This document shows, piece after piece, positions 51,083 to 60,172 of a DNA stretch of 64,000 bases (positions are counted from its first letter, which is position 1; each line of letters starts with the position of its first letter). Both the position numbers and the translations under genes were made by a program. The stretch lies in assembly GCA_902493385.1 (NCBI GenBank), contig CABUPO010000003.1, positions 62,001 through 126,000 on the forward strand. The letters are read 5' to 3'. The notes beneath the pieces were generated by a model. The model made no database searches and was not told the origin of the DNA. It saw only the letters and a list, made by a program, of their open reading frames with translations. The stretch comes from an uncultured Lachnospiraceae bacterium (GTDB taxonomy: Bacteria > Bacillota > Clostridia > Lachnospirales > Lachnospiraceae).

Positions 51083-52534
51083 TTACAGATTAGTATAACC
51101 CATAAGATAATTGTCAACCTGCCTTGCCGCGTCTCTTCCTTCTCTTATCGCCCATACGATGAGAGACTGTCCTCTGTGCATATCTCCTGCTGTAAACACA
51201 CTGTCCTCGCTTGTTTTAAAGCTTCCGGCATCAGTCTTAACATTAGTCCTTTCTGTAACTTCCACTTTAAAATCCTTGTATACGTATTCCTGCGAGCCCA
51301 AAAATCCCGCCGCAATAAGTACAATATCTGCTGGAAGCTCTTTTTCACTTCCGGGAATCTCTTTGTGGTTCTTATCAAGCATTATAGTCCTTACTGCTTT
51401 CAGACTGCCCTTATCATCAGATATAAATTCTTTTACTGTTGTCTCATATATTCTTGGGTCATGGCCAAATAACGCAATTGCTTCCTCCTGACCGTAATCA
51501 GTCTTGCATACCTTAGGCCATTCAGGCCAGGGATTGTCAGAAGTACGTTCTGTTGGAGCTTTAGGCATCATCTCAAGCTGTGTTACAGAGCTGCAGCCCT
51601 GTCTTATAGCCGTACCGACACAGTCGTTGCCTGTGTCGCCTCCACCTATTACCACGACATTCTTTCCTTTAGCATTATAATAATCTTTATACGATGTGTC
51701 CAGTAAATTCTTAGTAACTCTCTTAAGATAGTCCACCGCAAAATATATTCCCGAAGCTTCTCTGCCCAAAGCTTTAATATCTCTGGGATTTGACGCTCCG
51801 CAGCATAATACCACGCAGTCATAATCTTTCTTAAGCTGTGACGCCTTAATATCCTTTCCAACGTCAACACCGGTCTTAAATTCAACGCCTTCCTCTTTCA
51901 TTATATCGATACGTCTTTTAATTACACTTTTTTCAAGCTTCATATTAGGAATTCCATACATCAAAAGCCCGCCCGGCCTGTCTTCACGCTCGAAGACGGT
52001 GACTTTATGGCCTCTTTTGTTAAGCTGGTCGGCGCATGCAAGACCGGAAGCGCCGGAGCCTACTATTGCAACGTTTTTTCCGGTGCGTACCTTAGGCGGA
52101 TTAGCCTTAATAAGCCCATTTTCAAAGCCGTATTCTATTATTCCATTTTCATTTTCCTTAATCGTAACCGGCAAATCGTTCAGTCCGCATGTACAGGCGG
52201 CTTCGCACGGAGCAGGGCATACCCTTGAAGTAAATTCAGGAAAATTATTAGTCTTTAAAAGCCTTTCAAGCGCCTGCTTTATATTGCCCGTATACAGTAA
52301 ATCATTCCATTCCGGAATAAGGTTATTAAGCGGACAGCCGGACACCATTCCCCTGATCATCATTCCCGACTGGCAGAACGGTACTCCGCAGTCCATACAT
52401 CTTGCTCCCTGTATACGCCTTTCTTCGTCTGAAAGCGGAATATGAAATTCATCAAAATCTTTAATTCGTTTAGCCGGCGCCGCAGCCACATTATTTACTC
52501 TGTTATAGTCCAAAAAACCTGTTGGTTTACCCAT
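51083..52534 (-). CDS. gltD: Glutamate synthase small (NADPH) subunit
   Basis: Flavoprotein that passes electrons from NAD(P)H to the large subunit. 483 residues. The N-terminal [4Fe-4S] cysteines are CMDCGVPFCQ, GCPLNN and CPAPCEAACTCG. FAD loop VAIVGSGASGLACADQL is near residue 150, and NADP loop VVVIGGGDTGNDCVGTA near 290. Start ATG 52534 with GCGAGG upstream, 18 bases after gltB. Confidence 0.96.
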   Translation of the reverse strand: MGKPTGFLDYNRVNNVAAAPAKRIKDFDEFHIPLSDEERRIQGARCMDCGVPFCQSGMMIRGMVSGCPLNNLIPEWNDLLYTGNIKQALERLLKTNNFPEFTSRVCPAPCEAACTCGLNDLPVTIKENENGIIEYGFENGLIKANPPKVRTGKNVAIVGSGASGLACADQLNKRGHKVTVFEREDRPGGLLMYGIPNMKLEKSVIKRRIDIMKEEGVEFKTGVDVGKDIKASQLKKDYDCVVLCCGASNPRDIKALGREASGIYFAVDYLKRVTKNLLDTSYKDYYNAKGKNVVVIGGGDTGNDCVGTAIRQGCSSVTQLEMMPKAPTERTSDNPWPEWPKVCKTDYGQEEAIALFGHDPRIYETTVKEFISDDKGSLKAVRTIMLDKNHKEIPGSEKELPADIVLIAAGFLGSQEYVYKDFKVEVTERTNVKTDAGSFKTSEDSVFTAGDMHRGQSLIVWAIREGRDAARQVDNYLMGYTNL

Positions 52535-52552
52535 AATAATTCCTCGCTTTCT

Positions 52553-55500
52553 TTACCTGTTTTCTTTTCTTCTCTTGTTCTCATAAAATGCTTCTATCTG
52601 TGACTGCTCGTTACTTAGTCCTCTTTCCTCCATCATTGCAATTGTCTGAAGCATTGTATGATAGTCATGAGGTATTATTTTTTTGAATTCAGGAAGATAA
52701 GTCGAGAAATTATCAAGTATATCTCTTCCTCTTTCTGAATTAGTGGCGTTAACATGCTCTTCTATCATGCTTTTAAGCTCAAGAACGTCATATTTGTCAG
52801 TTACAGGTTCCATAGATACCAGTTCCTTGTTAAGCTTAAGATACAGATTTCTGTCTTCGTCAAGCACATATGCGATTCCGCCGCTCATTCCTGCAGCGAA
52901 GTTCTTGCCTGTGCGTCCAAGTATTACGACGCGTCCGCCTGTCATATATTCACAGCCGTGATCTCCTATTCCTTCGACTACTGCATATGCTCCTGAGTTA
53001 CGTACACAGAACCTTTCTCCCGCTATACCGTTTATGAATGCCTTGCCGCTTGTGGCGCCGTACAGAGCTACGTTTCCGATTATTATATTTTCTTCTGCTT
53101 TAAAATTACTCTTAGGCGATTTGTACACAATAAGCTTTCCGCCTGAAAGTCCCTTGCCGAAATAATCGTTGCTGTCTCCGCAGAGCCTGATAGTCATTCC
53201 TTTAGGTATAAATGCGCCGAAGCTTTGTCCGCCGGAACCCAGGGCGTTTACGACGTATGTATCGTCGTCTAAAGTATCGCCATATTTCTTAGTTATCTCC
53301 GAACCGAATATAGTACCGAACGTTCTGTCAATATTGGTTACGTCTACGCTTACTTCAGCGCTTTCTCCTTTATCAAACGCTTTCTTAAACTTTTTCATAA
53401 GGACTTTCATATCCTTTGTCTGCTCAAGCTTAAAGTCGTATATATTTTTAGGCGATGATATTTTTTCTTTTTCATCTGCAAATTCAGCGCATAATATTTT
53501 AGACAAATCAAGCTGTCCATGCTTTCCGTTAATACTGTTAAGAGTTGTATTATCCTTAATCTTTATAAGGTCTGTACGTCCTACCAGCTCGTTTACCGTC
53601 CTGATTCCAAGCTTAGCCATGTATTCTCTTAATTCCATTGCAATAAATCTCATAAAGTTCTCAACATACTCCGGCTTTCCTGTAAATCTTTTTCTGAGCT
53701 TTGGATTCTGTGTCGCTATACCTACAGGACATGTGTCAAGATTACATACCCTCATCATCACGCAGCCCATTGTAACAAGAGGAGCTGTTGCAAAGCCGTA
53801 TTCTTCTGCACCAAGCAGAGCTGCGACAAGAACGTCTCTTCCGGTCATAAGCTTACCGTCTGTCTCAATAACAACTCTTGAACGAAGCCCGTTCATTATA
53901 AGAGTCTGCTGAGTCTCGCAAAGTCCAAGCTCCCATGGCAGCCCGGCGTTACATATCGAGCTTCTAGGCGCCGCGCCTGTTCCTCCGTCATAACCGGATA
54001 TAAGTATTACTCGCGCTCCGGCTTTTGCAACACCGGCCGCTACTGTTCCTACTCCTGCCTCCGATACAAGCTTTACTGATATTCTTGCGTCTCTGTTCGC
54101 ATTTTTAAGGTCATATATAAGCTGTGCAAGGTCCTCAATAGAATAAATATCATGGTGAGGCGGCGGTGATATAAGGCTTACTCCCGGAGTTGAGTGCCTT
54201 GTTTTTGCTATCCATGGATACACCTTTCCTCCCGGAAGATGGCCTCCTTCACCCGGCTTAGCGCCCTGAGCCATCTTTATCTGAATTTCTTTTGCACTGA
54301 CAAGATATTTTGACGTTACGCCAAATCTTCCCGAAGCCACCTGCTTGATTGCTGAACATCTGTCATTTTCAGTACCGGCTGTCTCAAGCCTTTCAAGGCT
54401 TTCTCCGCCCTCGCCGCTGTTAGATTTTCCATGAAGCCTGTTCATTGCAACGGCAAGACATTCATGCGCTTCCTCCGAAATTGAGCCGTAAGACATCGCT
54501 CCTGTCTTAAATCTTTTAACAATCTCATCCACACTTTCAACTTCATCAAGAGGAACAGGTTTATCAGCCCATTTAAAATCAAACATACTTCTTAAATGTA
54601 CATGCTTATCCTCAGCTGTTATAAGAGACGAATACTGCTTAAACAGCTCATAATCACCATTTCTTGTCGCCATTTGCAGCGTATGGATTGTCTGCGGGTT
54701 ATACAGATGCTCTTCCTTTCCGCTTCTGACCTTATGAATCCCTATGCTGTCAAGCGAATTGTCCGTCTCAAGCCCAAGCGGGTCAAAAGCTTTGGTGTGA
54801 AGCTTCTCAACCTGATTCTGTATATCAATAATATCAATCCCGCCTACTCTGCTTACGGTATGTGTAAAGAATTTATCAATAAGACTCTGTGAGAGGCCTA
54901 TCGCTTCAAATATTTTTGAGCCCTGATATGACTGAATTGTTGAAATGCCCATTTTTGAAGCAATTTTTACAATTCCGTCAAGAACCGCAAGATTATAATC
55001 ATCTACCGCAGCGTAATAATCCTTATCAAGAAGGTTATTATCTATAAGCTCTTTTATTGATTCCTGTGCAAGATAAGGATTAACTGCACAGGCTCCGTAA
55101 CCCAGTATGGCGGCAAAATGATGCACCGACCTTGGCTCGGCGCTTTCAAGTATCATTGCTACCGACGTACGCTTTTTCGTCTTTACAAGATGCTGCTGCA
55201 TGGCGGCAACGGCAAGCAGCGACGGAATAGCCACATGATTCTCATCAACGCCTCTGTCAGAAAGAATAATTATATTAACTCCATCCTTATAAGCCCTGTC
55301 GGCTTCAAGATAAAGTCTCTCAATTGCTTTTTCAATAGACGTATTCTTATAATAAATAATAGGAATAACCGCTACCTTAAAACCTTCCTTGTTCATATAT
55401 TTGATTTTAAGAAGGTCCGTATTTGTAAGAATCGGATTATTTACTCTGAGGACATTACAGTTGCTTTCTTTTTCTTCCAAAAGGTTTCCGTCTGTTCCGA

Positions 55501-57127
55501 TATATACTGACGTAGCCGTTATAATTTTCTCCCTTATGGCGTCTATAGGAGGATTAGTGACCTGTGCAAACAGCTGCTTAAAATACCCAAACAGATTGTT
55601 CGGCTGCTTATCAAGTACGTTAAGAGGTCTGTCTATACCCATTGAACCAATCGGCTCCGCTCCGTTTCTTGCCATAGGAAGTATTGTATTCTTAACCTCT
55701 TCATAAGTATATCCAAATGCTTTTTGAAGCTGCGTACGCTGCTCTTTATCATAAGTTTCAACCCTGTGGTTAGGAATATGAAGGTCCTTTAACATTACAA
55801 GATTACTGTCAAGCCACTCGCCGTACGGCTGTCTTGCAGCATATTTCATTTTAATCTCGTCATCATCTCTTATGCATCCCAAAACGGTATCTACAAGAAG
55901 CATTTTACCCGGACGAAGGCGGTCCTTTTTGATTATTTTTTCTTCAGGAATATCAAGCACGCCCACTTCGGATGAAAGAATTAATTCGTCATCTGACGTG
56001 ACATAATATCTGGATGGTCTGAGTCCGTTTCTATCAAGCACCGCTCCCATAATATCTCCGTCACTGAAAAGTATGGATGCAGGTCCGTCCCATGGCTCCA
56101 TCATAGTTGCGTAATACTGGTAAAAATCCTTCTTTGCCGGATGAATACCTTTATCGTTCATCCAGGGTTCAGGAATTGTTATCATAACCGCAAGAGGCAG
56201 CTCCATACCGTTCATAACAAGGAACTCTAAAGTATTATCAAGCATTGCCGAATCAGAACCCTCGGCATTAACAACCGGAAGCACCTTATGAAGCTGTCCT
56301 TTCAGATATTCTGACTCCATATTTTCCTCACGTGCAAGCATTTTATCCACATTGCCGCGTATTGTGTTAATCTCGCCGTTATGCACGATTAATCTGTTAG
56401 GATGGGCGCGAAGCCAGCTTGGATTAGTGTTGGTGCTGAATCTTGAATGTACAATTGCTATTGCTGATTTATATAATGGATTCTGAAGATCCATAAAGAA
56501 AGATTCAAGCTGGGACACAAGAAACATTCCTTTATATACGATAGTCCTGCTTGATAAAGATACTACATATGTATCTTCGTTACTTTGCTCAAAAACTCTT
56601 CTTGCTATATAAAGCTTGCGGTCAAAATCAAGCCCCTTATTAACCTTCTTAGGCCTTTTTACAAATCCCTGCATTATATGCGGCATGCATTCAAGCGCTT
56701 TATTGCCAAGAATATCCGGATAGATAGGTACTTCTCTCCATCCCAGAAATTCCATTTCTTCCTTATCCACGATAGTTTCAAACATCTTCATCGCCTGACG
56801 CCTTACAAGCTCATCCTGCGGGAAGAAAAACATTCCGATTCCGTAGTCTCTTTCTCCTTCAAGCTCTATTCCCAGTTTTTTTACTTCTTTTTTAAAGAAC
56901 TCATGTCCTATCTGAAGCATGATACCTACCCCGTCGCCGGTCTTGCCTTCCCCGTCTTTTCCAGCGCGGTGTTCCAGATTGCATACAATGTCAAGCGCCC
57001 TTTTAACTGTATCGTGAGTCTTCCTGCCTTTGATGTTGACAACAGCTCCGATTCCACAGTTATCATGCTCAAATCCTGGGTCATACAATCCACGTTTTAC
57101 TTGCTTTACTTCCTCAATTTGTTCCAT
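52553..57127 (-). CDS. gltB: Glutamate synthase large subunit
   Basis: Turns glutamine and 2-oxoglutarate into two glutamates. 1,524 residues. A 23-residue propeptide precedes the N-terminal nucleophile Cys24 (HDNCGIGAVV) of the class II glutaminase domain. The central and FMN synthase domains follow (LISPPPHHDIYSIEDLAQLI, GGTGAAPRSS), with the [3Fe-4S] cysteines in CVMMRVCNLDTCPVG, and the C-terminal beta-helix GXGXG domain. All catalytic blocks are intact, unlike the glnA-like gene downstream. ATG 57127 after AAGGAGG. First gene of the nitrogen run. Confidence 0.97.
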   Translation of the reverse strand: MEQIEEVKQVKRGLYDPGFEHDNCGIGAVVNIKGRKTHDTVKRALDIVCNLEHRAGKDGEGKTGDGVGIMLQIGHEFFKKEVKKLGIELEGERDYGIGMFFFPQDELVRRQAMKMFETIVDKEEMEFLGWREVPIYPDILGNKALECMPHIMQGFVKRPKKVNKGLDFDRKLYIARRVFEQSNEDTYVVSLSSRTIVYKGMFLVSQLESFFMDLQNPLYKSAIAIVHSRFSTNTNPSWLRAHPNRLIVHNGEINTIRGNVDKMLAREENMESEYLKGQLHKVLPVVNAEGSDSAMLDNTLEFLVMNGMELPLAVMITIPEPWMNDKGIHPAKKDFYQYYATMMEPWDGPASILFSDGDIMGAVLDRNGLRPSRYYVTSDDELILSSEVGVLDIPEEKIIKKDRLRPGKMLLVDTVLGCIRDDDEIKMKYAARQPYGEWLDSNLVMLKDLHIPNHRVETYDKEQRTQLQKAFGYTYEEVKNTILPMARNGAEPIGSMGIDRPLNVLDKQPNNLFGYFKQLFAQVTNPPIDAIREKIITATSVYIGTDGNLLEEKESNCNVLRVNNPILTNTDLLKIKYMNKEGFKVAVIPIIYYKNTSIEKAIERLYLEADRAYKDGVNIIILSDRGVDENHVAIPSLLAVAAMQQHLVKTKKRTSVAMILESAEPRSVHHFAAILGYGACAVNPYLAQESIKELIDNNLLDKDYYAAVDDYNLAVLDGIVKIASKMGISTIQSYQGSKIFEAIGLSQSLIDKFFTHTVSRVGGIDIIDIQNQVEKLHTKAFDPLGLETDNSLDSIGIHKVRSGKEEHLYNPQTIHTLQMATRNGDYELFKQYSSLITAEDKHVHLRSMFDFKWADKPVPLDEVESVDEIVKRFKTGAMSYGSISEEAHECLAVAMNRLHGKSNSGEGGESLERLETAGTENDRCSAIKQVASGRFGVTSKYLVSAKEIQIKMAQGAKPGEGGHLPGGKVYPWIAKTRHSTPGVSLISPPPHHDIYSIEDLAQLIYDLKNANRDARISVKLVSEAGVGTVAAGVAKAGARVILISGYDGGTGAAPRSSICNAGLPWELGLCETQQTLIMNGLRSRVVIETDGKLMTGRDVLVAALLGAEEYGFATAPLVTMGCVMMRVCNLDTCPVGIATQNPKLRKRFTGKPEYVENFMRFIAMELREYMAKLGIRTVNELVGRTDLIKIKDNTTLNSINGKHGQLDLSKILCAEFADEKEKISSPKNIYDFKLEQTKDMKVLMKKFKKAFDKGESAEVSVDVTNIDRTFGTIFGSEITKKYGDTLDDDTYVVNALGSGGQSFGAFIPKGMTIRLCGDSNDYFGKGLSGGKLIVYKSPKSNFKAEENIIIGNVALYGATSGKAFINGIAGERFCVRNSGAYAVVEGIGDHGCEYMTGGRVVILGRTGKNFAAGMSGGIAYVLDEDRNLYLKLNKELVSMEPVTDKYDVLELKSMIEEHVNATNSERGRDILDNFSTYLPEFKKIIPHDYHTMLQTIAMMEERGLSNEQSQIEAFYENKRRKENR

Positions 57128-57163
57128 AAAAACGCCTCCTTAGGGTATTTTTGGGTATACTAA

Positions 57164-57201
57164 AGTGGAAACCCGCCGCGCCCTTGCAGCTAATTTCCAC
57201 T
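57164..57201 (-). promoter_or_regulatory. gltB leader hairpin with an A1/G4 hexaloop
   Basis: On the minus strand an 8-bp outer stem AGTGGAAA/TTTCCACT encloses a 5-bp stem GCTGC/GCGGC with loop AAGGGC (57185-57180). A at position 1 and G at position 4 is the hallmark of hexaloops bound by ANTAR proteins. The established ANTAR target has two such loops and an overlapping terminator; I see only one loop and no terminator here. Confidence 0.45.
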
Positions 57202-57236
57202 GTATTCGTATCGATATTAATTTTAAATCCACATAC

Positions 57237-57264
57237 ATTATAGCATCATAAATTTAAATGTCAA
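57237..57264 (-). promoter_or_regulatory. Promoter of the gltB nitrogen operon
   Basis: Minus strand TTGACA (57264-57259), 16-base spacer, TATAAT (57242-57237). The -35 box lies in the last codons of scpB, so gltB is expressed independently of the scp genes, with a leader of about 100 bases. Confidence 0.8.
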
Positions 57265-57850
57265 GCTTTAACTGTTCCATCCCCAAAGCTTCTTCATAAG
57301 CCTCTTTTTTAAGCTCCTCATAAACATCAGCGTCAAGCTCCGGAAGCTCCTCTGTAGATTCAATTCCAAAGCTTCTGAGAAATTCCTCGGTAGTGGCGAA
57401 CAGTATCGGCCGGCCCGGAGCATCCTTTCTGCCAGCTTCGCATATAAGGTTGTATTCTACCAGCTTGTTAATCGTGTGGTCGGAATTAACGCCTCGTATA
57501 CGCTCAACCTCAAGCCTTGTAACAGGCTGCTTATAGGCTATGATTGATAATGTCTCAAGCATAACGTCTGTAAGCTCCTTTGGCTTTGGAACATGTGCAA
57601 TTTTTATAAGATAATCGTACATTTCCTTCTTCGTACATAACTGATATGCACCGTCAATCATTGTAAGCATTATGCCGCGACTTGCGTCGCAATACTTATC
57701 CATCATTTTTGTAAGAATATTTTCTGCCGTCTCTACGCTGACTTCAAGAGCCTGTGCAATATGAACGGCCTCGACTGCGTCTCCCATTGAAAACAGTATG
57801 GCCTCGCATGCTGCCATAAGCTCATCTTCATTAATAATTTCATTATCCAT
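57254..57850 (-). CDS. scpB: Segregation and condensation protein B
   Basis: Winged-helix kleisin-associated subunit of the SMC complex, 198 residues. Conserved: ACEAILFSMGDAV, SIIAYKQPVTRLEVERIRGVNSD and LICEAGRKDAPGRPILFATTEEFLRSFGI. The start overlaps the scpA stop by one base (ATGA type). The acidic C-terminal tail is normal. smc is not in the window. Confidence 0.95.
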   Translation of the reverse strand: MDNEIINEDELMAACEAILFSMGDAVEAVHIAQALEVSVETAENILTKMMDKYCDASRGIMLTMIDGAYQLCTKKEMYDYLIKIAHVPKPKELTDVMLETLSIIAYKQPVTRLEVERIRGVNSDHTINKLVEYNLICEAGRKDAPGRPILFATTEEFLRSFGIESTEELPELDADVYEELKKEAYEEALGMEQLKLDI

Positions 57851-58605
57851 TAATCTTCTCCTATGTCTGAAAGGATTATATCTCCATAAGTCTCGTTCTG
57901 CGTCACATGTATAATCCCTGTTTTCATAAGCTCTAAAACCGCAAGAAAAGATACAATAACATATCTGACGCTGGGCGCCTGCGACAATATCGTCCTAAAG
58001 CTTACATTCTTCTTTCCTTTTATATATTCTTTTATATCAGTAATTCTGTCTGAGATGCTTATCTCTTCCTTTTCTATTCGTCCGAACCGGCTCCTTATCG
58101 GGTCTACCTTATCCTCTTTACGCTTAAGCATCATTTCAAAAATATCCTGAAGCTTTTTCATTGTCACCCCGCCAAGCAGCTCGGTAGTATTAATCTCTTC
58201 CTCATAATATGTAACTTCATCAGGCATATCCTGCTTTTTATATATAACCTTCGCAGCGGCGGCGTGCCTGTCCTTTAATTCATATGAAGCATATTTGTAC
58301 ATTTTGTACTCTAAAAGCCTCTCTACAAGCTCTGTCCTTGGGTCTGCGGCAGTTTCACCCTCCTCAGCCTCCGCATCAGGCGGCAGAAGCATTTTGGACT
58401 TGATTCTTATAAGAGTCGCAGCCATTACAAGAAATTCACTCAGCGTGTCCATATCTTCCATATGCATCTTTTCAATATACTCAAGATACTGTTCTGTAAT
58501 CAGCACGATAGGTATATCATATATATCAATTTTGTGCTTTTCTATAAGATGAAGCAAAAGATCAAGCGGACCTTCAAACACTTCAAGTTTTACAGGTATT
58601 GCCAT
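57850..58605 (-). CDS. scpA: Segregation and condensation protein A (kleisin)
   Basis: Kleisin that bridges the SMC heads. 251 residues with VFEGPLDLLLHLIEKHKIDIYDIPI at the N terminus, LVMAATLIRIKSKMLLP, and the C-terminal winged helix SFLAVLELMKTGIIHVTQ. The ribosome site GGAGGAG lies inside the end of the phosphoesterase gene, with which it overlaps by 23 bases. Paired with scpB by a one-base overlap. Confidence 0.95.
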   Translation of the reverse strand: MAIPVKLEVFEGPLDLLLHLIEKHKIDIYDIPIVLITEQYLEYIEKMHMEDMDTLSEFLVMAATLIRIKSKMLLPPDAEAEEGETAADPRTELVERLLEYKMYKYASYELKDRHAAAAKVIYKKQDMPDEVTYYEEEINTTELLGGVTMKKLQDIFEMMLKRKEDKVDPIRSRFGRIEKEEISISDRITDIKEYIKGKKNVSFRTILSQAPSVRYVIVSFLAVLELMKTGIIHVTQNETYGDIILSDIGED

Positions 58606-59416
58606 TGCTCCTCCTCCTTAGCGTTATAGACATAATCTCCGGCGGATTAAATATCCTGACCGGTATTGTATGCGAACCAAGTCCCCGGCTCAGATACATT
58701 GTTGAATGCTTCTTTTTATATTCTCCGAAATCATAATATGGAAAAAGCTTTAAAGACGGAGAAATCACTCCCCCGATATACGGCAAAACTACCATTCCTC
58801 CATGCACATGTCCTGATATAACAATATCGGCCTGCCAGTTGGCATACATATTAAAATATTCGGGATTATGTGCCAAAAGTATGTTAAATTCCTCTTCATT
58901 CGCTTTTCCAATCAGCCGTCTGATATAATTCTCAGGCATAACTGCCTTATGCATCCGCATTTTTTTATAATATATCCTTTTTATATTAAGCCCTGCAATT
59001 CTAAGCTTTTCATTACCACGCGTTATATATGCAGACTTATTATTAAGGTAATTAACTCCCAAACTCCCAAGGCGTCTTCTGTATCTTCTGTACAGTGAAT
59101 GTGTTCTTTTATTAATTCCAAGCTTCAGCTCATGGTTTCCGCATGAGTAATATATATCAAATTCTTTTGAAAGCCTTTCAAACAGCCTTATAACAACATC
59201 CATATTCTTAGAATGGTCCGTAACCATATCTCCGGCGCATAAAATTATATCAGGCTTAAGCTCTTTTATTCTGTTAATAAGAATCTCATTGTCTTTTCCA
59301 ATTTCATTGCAGTGCAGATCAGAAACGGCCGCAATCCTAAATCCGTCAAACGATAAAGGAACCCTGTCCGACAAGTATTCATATTCAGTTACGGATATTT
59401 TATTACCCACAGACAT
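58583..59416 (-). CDS. Membrane-associated-type metallophosphoesterase (YkuE/YaeI-like)
   Basis: 277-residue calcineurin-like phosphoesterase. Metal motifs: VSDLHCNEIG, CAGDMVTDH, SCGNHELKLG, LLAHNPEYF and ISGHVHGGMV. The last part (SRGLGSHTIPVRIFNPPEI) is typical of the YkuE group. No signal peptide or transmembrane segment is evident in this copy. Substrate unknown; related enzymes act on lipid-linked or UDP-sugar pyrophosphates. Start ATG 59416; precedes scpA with overlap. Confidence 0.9.
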   Translation of the reverse strand: MSVGNKISVTEYEYLSDRVPLSFDGFRIAAVSDLHCNEIGKDNEILINRIKELKPDIILCAGDMVTDHSKNMDVVIRLFERLSKEFDIYYSCGNHELKLGINKRTHSLYRRYRRRLGSLGVNYLNNKSAYITRGNEKLRIAGLNIKRIYYKKMRMHKAVMPENYIRRLIGKANEEEFNILLAHNPEYFNMYANWQADIVISGHVHGGMVVLPYIGGVISPSLKLFPYYDFGEYKKKHSTMYLSRGLGSHTIPVRIFNPPEIMSITLRRRSNGNTCKT

Positions 59417-59423
59417 CCGCTCC

Positions 59424-60098
59424 TTATATATATTTTCTTATTAAATATAATAACATAAATTGAAACGGATAAAAAGCATACATAAGATATTTGACGCCAA
59501 TACCCCGTTTACCGTTGTATAATTCCGTAAACACAAGAGAAAACGCGCCTGCAGGCTGGCCATAAAACACATTTAATGCGGCAATGGATATAATTCTGCC
59601 GGCCCTGAAATTTCTGAAAATATAAAACAATAATATCTGAATAATACCAAATATACTGTAATCAGTCCTAAGCCCATATGCGATAAGGCATGCGGCTCCT
59701 ATTGCAGCCAACTTCATAACGGGCGCAGTCGCTTCATTATCCACCATATATACCATACAAAGCCCTATGCACAATGTAAAAAATACATTTTGATGATTGA
59801 ACCAGATTATTTTTCCAAATCCGACTGCCAGGTCAAATGGAATTTCTGAAATAACAGCAAATATAAACAGCCTAAAAATATATTTTCTAACATCAGAAGT
59901 ATGATAATAGCCCTCAATTATACAAAAACAGAATACAGGAAATGCAATTCTTCCTATATTTCTCATAATCATATATACATCCTGATACTTCCATATATAA
60001 GGAATACACAATGCAATATGGTCAATAAGCATTGCGGCCATTGCAATAATTTTAATCGTTGAGCCTGATAACATACCAGTTCTTAATAGTTTTGACAT
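59424..60098 (-). CDS. TraX-family membrane protein
   Basis: 224 residues, about seven hydrophobic helices. Motifs IKIIAMAAMLIDHIAL, IGRIAFPVFCFCIIEGYYHT and ISEIPFDLAV are those of the TraX family. The name comes from F-pilin acetylation, but chromosomal Firmicute members have no shown role in conjugation, and no other transfer gene is present. The start follows GGAGAACG. Seven bases before the phosphoesterase start. Confidence 0.88.
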   Translation of the reverse strand: MSKLLRTGMLSGSTIKIIAMAAMLIDHIALCIPYIWKYQDVYMIMRNIGRIAFPVFCFCIIEGYYHTSDVRKYIFRLFIFAVISEIPFDLAVGFGKIIWFNHQNVFFTLCIGLCMVYMVDNEATAPVMKLAAIGAACLIAYGLRTDYSIFGIIQILLFYIFRNFRAGRIISIAALNVFYGQPAGAFSLVFTELYNGKRGIGVKYLMYAFYPFQFMLLYLIRKYI

Positions 60099-60172
60099 TT
60101 CGTTCTCCGCTTGCTAAACTAACTATACACTAACTCTGTCAATTTTAAACGCAAAATGAAAGGAAGTCAAAT

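Noticed and set aside
57128..57236. Glutamine riboswitch in the gltB leader
   Set aside because: The conserved glnA-type riboswitch core is absent; only the hexaloop hairpin is seen.
59424..60098. Conjugative element suggested by the TraX-like gene
   Set aside because: TraX-family genes are widespread as chromosomal single genes, and no relaxase, coupling protein or integrase is nearby.
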